A program made the position numbers and the translations under genes. The notes beneath the pieces were generated by a model, which saw nothing but the letters and a program-made list of their open reading frames with translations, did not search any database and had not been told where the DNA came from. 9,153 bases of DNA from Lysobacterales bacterium (GTDB taxonomy: Bacteria; Pseudomonadota; Gammaproteobacteria; Xanthomonadales; SZUA-36), in the NCBI GenBank assembly GCA_029287515.1, contig JARFQZ010000041.1, forward strand, positions 1 through 9,153, given 5' to 3'. Numbering within the stretch: the first letter of the stretch is position 1; each line of letters opens with the position of its first letter. Of this stretch, positions 6,474 through 9,153 are shown piece by piece.

Positions 6474-6872
6474 ATGTTGCGCACTCTGCTGGTTCCGATG
6501 CTTTTTTCAACGGTATTCCTGTTCGCCTGTTCCGGTGAGAGTGAAGCACCAGCGGTCACCTCGGAGTCCCCGGAGAAAACCGCGCAGGCGGAAGCTTGGC
6601 GTGAGGACCAGTTGCTGAAAGGGCAGGAAACCTACGATACCGCATGTGCCTCCTGTCATGACACGGGGGAGGCCGGTGCACCGGTTATCGGTGAAGAGGC
6701 AGACTGGTCGAGGCGATCCGACCTATGGGTCGCCGTATTGTCTGATCATGCTTCCAAGGGTTACCTGGACATGCCGGGTAAAGGCGGGCGCGAAGACCTG
6801 TCCGAAGAATCTGTCGACGCTGCCCTGGAGTACATGTTGCAGAAGACTTTCCCCGAGCTGCCCCGGGATTAG
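6474..6872 (+). CDS. Small c-type cytochrome, probable lipoprotein, c5-like
   Basis: The 132-residue protein is a predicted one-haem electron carrier outside the cytoplasmic membrane. The N-terminus is a lipoprotein-type signal: basic MLR, hydrophobic core and LFAC with C19 as the lipidated residue (Phe at -2 is less usual). Ser follows the cysteine, so the E. coli +2 rule predicts outer-membrane sorting. A low-complexity linker rich in Ser, Glu and Ala (about 20-42) leads to the haem site CASCH at 58-62. GAPVIGEEADWSRR (68-81) and the methionine ligand M100 in LDMPGKGG follow the cytochrome c5 pattern. Typical c5 proteins have two more cysteines after the methionine; this one has only C19, C58 and C61. 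GAGG at 6463-6466, seven bases before ATG 6474, is the ribosome site. The partner redox enzyme is not in the window. The stop overlaps the opposing acyl-CoA dehydrogenase gene by four bases. Confidence 0.88.
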   Translation: MLRTLLVPMLFSTVFLFACSGESEAPAVTSESPEKTAQAEAWREDQLLKGQETYDTACASCHDTGEAGAPVIGEEADWSRRSDLWVAVLSDHASKGYLDMPGKGGREDLSEESVDAALEYMLQKTFPELPRD

Positions 6873-8029
6873 CCGCTCAACCTCCGCTCATCCAGTCCGA
6901 TGCTGCGGGCGATTATTTCCTTCATGATCTCGGAGCTGCCCGCGTAGATGCGTGAGACCCTGGCGTCCGCGAACATGTGCGAGATGCGGTACTCGCTCAT
7001 GTAGCCGGCTCCGCCGTGCAGTTGCACGCAGTCGTCCATGACCCGCGATTCCAGCTCGGTTGCGTGGAGCTTGGCCTCGGCAGCCAGGTCGGAACTCAGC
7101 TCACCATCGAGATGCATCATCACGCACTGATCGACGAAGGTCTGGCACACGTCCAATTGCGTCCGCATGTCCGCCATCTTGAAGCGGCTGTTCTGGAAGG
7201 CGCCGATCGGCTTGCCGAAGGCTTTTCTTTCCAGTATGTAATCCATCGTGATGTCGAAAGCCACCTGTGCGTGGGCGACTGCCTGGCAGGCGCTGATCAA
7301 CCGTTCTTCCGCAAGGAAATGCATCAGGCTGTAGAACCCCCGTTCCGGGTCGCCGAGCACGTTTTCAGCAGGGACCCGTACGTTTTCGAAGAACAGCTCC
7401 GCGGTATCCTGGGCCTTCAGTCCCATCTTGGCCAGGTTGCGGCCGCGGCTGAAGCCCTCCATGCCTTCTTCCACAACGAACAGGCCGATGCCGTGGGGTT
7501 TATCCGGCACGCTGCGCGCCGCCACCACGAAAGCCCCGCCATTGATCCCGTTGGAGATGTAGGTCTTGGAACCGCTGATGACCCAGTCATCGCCATCACG
7601 GACAGCGCGTGACTTCATACCTGCCAGGTCGCTGCCGGCGCCTGGTTCGGTCATCGCAATGCCCAGGATGGTCTCACCCGTGATGCATTTTGGCAGCAAG
7701 CGCTGTTTCAGCGCCTCGCTGCCCAGGTGCCCGATGTAAGGCCCGACCAGCCGGCTGTGCAGAGTGAGGAACAGGCCCAGGTCTCCGTGGCGCAAGGTCT
7801 CCTCGATGAGGATTTGCTCGAAGCGGAAATCCTCGATACCCATTCCACCGTACTGTTCATCGGCCCACATGCACAGCAGCCCCTGCTCGCCGGCTTTCAG
7901 GAATGCATCTTTATCGCAGATGCCCTGTTCACGCCAGCGTTCGACCTGCGGGGAGATTTCGGCCTGCATGAACTTGCGCACCGAGTCACGGAACATCTCG
8001 TGGTCTTCGTCGAAAATCAGGCGTTTCAT
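6869..8029 (-). CDS. Acyl-CoA dehydrogenase
   Basis: This 386-residue FAD enzyme catalyses the first step of beta-oxidation, making the trans-2-enoyl-CoA and passing electrons to electron-transfer flavoprotein. An alpha-helical N-domain (about 1-118) is followed by the beta domain with the flavin-contact motif AMTEPGAGSDL (125-135) and WVISGSKTYISNG (149-161), then a C-terminal helical domain with RKAFGKPIGAFQ (268-279), QLHGGAGYM (336-344) and IYAGSSEIMK (361-370). The usual MCAD-type catalytic glutamate position in the last motif is Ala/Gly; E242 in LAEERL lies where long-chain and isovaleryl-CoA dehydrogenases keep their base, so the enzyme probably belongs to that side of the family. Chain-length preference is not readable. 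AGGA, seven bases before the ATG and overlapping the stop of the preceding fadJ-like gene (nine-base gap), indicates an operon. Confidence 0.94.
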   Translation of the reverse strand: MKRLIFDEDHEMFRDSVRKFMQAEISPQVERWREQGICDKDAFLKAGEQGLLCMWADEQYGGMGIEDFRFEQILIEETLRHGDLGLFLTLHSRLVGPYIGHLGSEALKQRLLPKCITGETILGIAMTEPGAGSDLAGMKSRAVRDGDDWVISGSKTYISNGINGGAFVVAARSVPDKPHGIGLFVVEEGMEGFSRGRNLAKMGLKAQDTAELFFENVRVPAENVLGDPERGFYSLMHFLAEERLISACQAVAHAQVAFDITMDYILERKAFGKPIGAFQNSRFKMADMRTQLDVCQTFVDQCVMMHLDGELSSDLAAEAKLHATELESRVMDDCVQLHGGAGYMSEYRISHMFADARVSRIYAGSSEIMKEIIARSIGLDERRLSG

Positions 8030-8038
8030 CGATCTGTC

Positions 8039-9153
8039 CTATTGGTGGAAGGGCTGGTCCTGCTCTGCCCGGTTGCGCAGCCAGTCCGAAACCTTGAAGC
8101 GGTCGCCGTAGGCTTGCGCCATGCGGTCACATTCGGCCACGAAATTCCGGACACCCATGGTGTCAATATAGGACAGCGTGCCGCCGGTGTAAGGCGGAAA
8201 ACCCCAGCCGAAGATCGAGCCGATGTCTCCGTCCTCGGCGTGGGTCACCACTCCTTCCTCGACGCAGCGGGCGGTTTCCAGCGCCTGGATGTTCATCAGG
8301 CGCTTCTGCAGTTCAACGATATCCGGTTGCTCTTCGCTGACCGGGAAGTGCTCGCCCAGCCCGGGCCACAGGTGCTTGGTGGCATCCTCGGGATAGGCAT
8401 AAAAGCCTTTACCGAAGCGTTTACCCTTGCGGTCCAGTTTCTCCACCATCGCCTGGATGACTTCCTGGCTTGGGTCGGCCGGGTAATCCTGTCCGAGGGC
8501 TGCGGCGGTTTCCTTGCCGATCTTGTGCGCGAGTTCCAGCGTCACTTCGTCGGTGACCGCCAGCGGCCCGACCGGCATGCCGACCATCTTCGCGGCGTTT
8601 TCGATCAGGGCGGGTTTAACGCCTTCGGCAAGCATCATGATGCCTTCGGCCGTGAACGTGCTGAACACGCGGCTGGTATAGAACCCACGGCTGTCGTTCA
8701 CCACGATCGGCGTCTTGCGGATCTGCTGGATGTAGTCCAGGCTGCGGCCGATGGTTTCATCGTTGGTTTTTTCACCCAGAATGATCTCCACCAGCGGCAT
8801 CTTGTCGACCGGTGAGAAGAAGTGCAGGCCGATGAACTGCTCAGGCCGTTGGGAGGCCTTTGCCAGGCCGGTAATGGGCAGGGTGGAGGTGTTACTGGCG
8901 AAGACACAGCTTTCAGGAACCACCGCCTCGGTCAGGGCAGTCACTTTTGCCTTGAGGTCCTGGTTCTCGAATACGGCTTCGATCACCAGGTCACAGCCCT
9001 GAAGGTCGTGATAGCTGGTGGTCGGGGTGATCAGGTTGAGCAGGATCGCGGCTTTTTCCGGCGTCGAGCGGCCCCTTTCTATGGCCTTTTTCAACAGCCC
9101 CTCCGAATAAGCCTTGCCTTTTTCCGCGTTCTCCTGCGAGGTATCCAGCAGCA
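8039..9153 (-). CDS. fadJ: FadJ/FadB-type 3-hydroxyacyl-CoA dehydrogenase, C-terminal part (cut by window edge)
   Basis: The last 370 codons are present and the frame stays open to the right edge (first visible residues LLDTSQENAEKGKAYSEGL), so the true start is outside; the TTG at 9094 is not a start. The protein oxidises 3-hydroxyacyl-CoA to 3-ketoacyl-CoA with NAD. Visible, counted from the first complete residue, are DLVIEAVFE (54-62), ASNTSTLPI (85-93), the catalytic H110 in GLHFFSPVDKMPLVEII with E122, and NDSRGFYTSRV (152-162). These are followed by two C-terminal helical domains containing VTDEVTLELAHKIG (199-212), GKRFGKGFYAYP (243-254) and IGSIFGWGFPPYTGGTLSYID (310-330). The latter features are typical of the roughly 700-residue fusion with an N-terminal enoyl-CoA hydratase, which would lie beyond the window; FadJ and FadB cannot be separated from this part. 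The acyl-CoA dehydrogenase gene follows nine bases downstream. Confidence 0.88.
   Translation of the reverse strand, partial: LLDTSQENAEKGKAYSEGLLKKAIERGRSTPEKAAILLNLITPTTSYHDLQGCDLVIEAVFENQDLKAKVTALTEAVVPESCVFASNTSTLPITGLAKASQRPEQFIGLHFFSPVDKMPLVEIILGEKTNDETIGRSLDYIQQIRKTPIVVNDSRGFYTSRVFSTFTAEGIMMLAEGVKPALIENAAKMVGMPVGPLAVTDEVTLELAHKIGKETAAALGQDYPADPSQEVIQAMVEKLDRKGKRFGKGFYAYPEDATKHLWPGLGEHFPVSEEQPDIVELQKRLMNIQALETARCVEEGVVTHAEDGDIGSIFGWGFPPYTGGTLSYIDTMGVRNFVAECDRMAQAYGDRFKVSDWLRNRAEQDQPFHQ

Noticed and set aside
7727..8815. Long plus-strand open frame (362 codons) spanning the acyl-CoA dehydrogenase and fadJ-like genes
   Set aside because: It is antisense to two well-recognised genes and crosses their junction; its His-, Gln- and Val-rich composition fits a shadow frame of GC-biased codons, and no family is recognisable.
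9092..9094. TTG as the start of the fadJ-like gene
   Set aside because: The frame continues open to the window edge and the upstream residues match the FadB/FadJ family, so the gene is simply truncated by the window.
1..9153. A mobile element, defence island or wholly new multi-gene system
   Set aside because: No transposase, integrase, direct-repeat borders, tRNA-end attachment site or unknown gene cluster is visible; every gene belongs to a recognisable chromosomal family.

Overview
The window reads as ordinary, gene-dense, moderately GC-rich chromosome from a gammaproteobacterium. The best evidence is the head-to-head block anmK / M23 peptidase / tyrosyl-tRNA synthetase on the left, an order I recall from Pseudomonas (PA0666-PA0667-PA0668). 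A YihG-type acyltransferase and FadJ/FadB-type fatty-acid oxidation genes agree with this. I see no insertion sequence, phage gene, CRISPR array, rRNA or tRNA, and no non-coding gap longer than about 115 bases.

Left block, minus strand (1-1489): the first 44 codons of anmK (anhydro-MurNAc kinase, cut by the window edge) follow a MepM-like murein endopeptidase, with a 4-base GTGA stop/start overlap. Both concern peptidoglycan hydrolysis and recycling. A 113-base divergent region (1490-1602) holds candidate promoters for both directions.

Central plus-strand block (1603-5405): tyrS, an MTH1-like Nudix hydrolase (GTGA overlap with tyrS), an exported M19 dipeptidase (3-base gap) and a TSUP-family membrane protein (30-base gap). 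The spacing suggests one transcript combining a housekeeping synthetase, probable nucleotide-pool sanitation, periplasmic dipeptide hydrolysis and a transporter.

Middle (5398-6872): a YihG-like acyltransferase on the minus strand runs tail-to-tail into the TSUP gene with an 8-base overlap. It starts divergently from a small lipoprotein cytochrome c. The 95 bases between them carry a perfect extended -10 box and four GTGAT repeats.

Right block, minus strand (6869-9153): the C-terminal part of a FadJ/FadB-type beta-oxidation protein, cut by the window edge, is followed after 9 bases by an acyl-CoA dehydrogenase. The latter overlaps the cytochrome gene tail-to-tail by 4 bases. Together they cover oxidation steps of fatty-acid or other acyl-CoA breakdown.

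I did not find a convincing new biological system. The points most worth a second look are the MTH1-like Nudix enzyme coupled to tyrS and the GTGAT repeat array over the cytochrome promoter.
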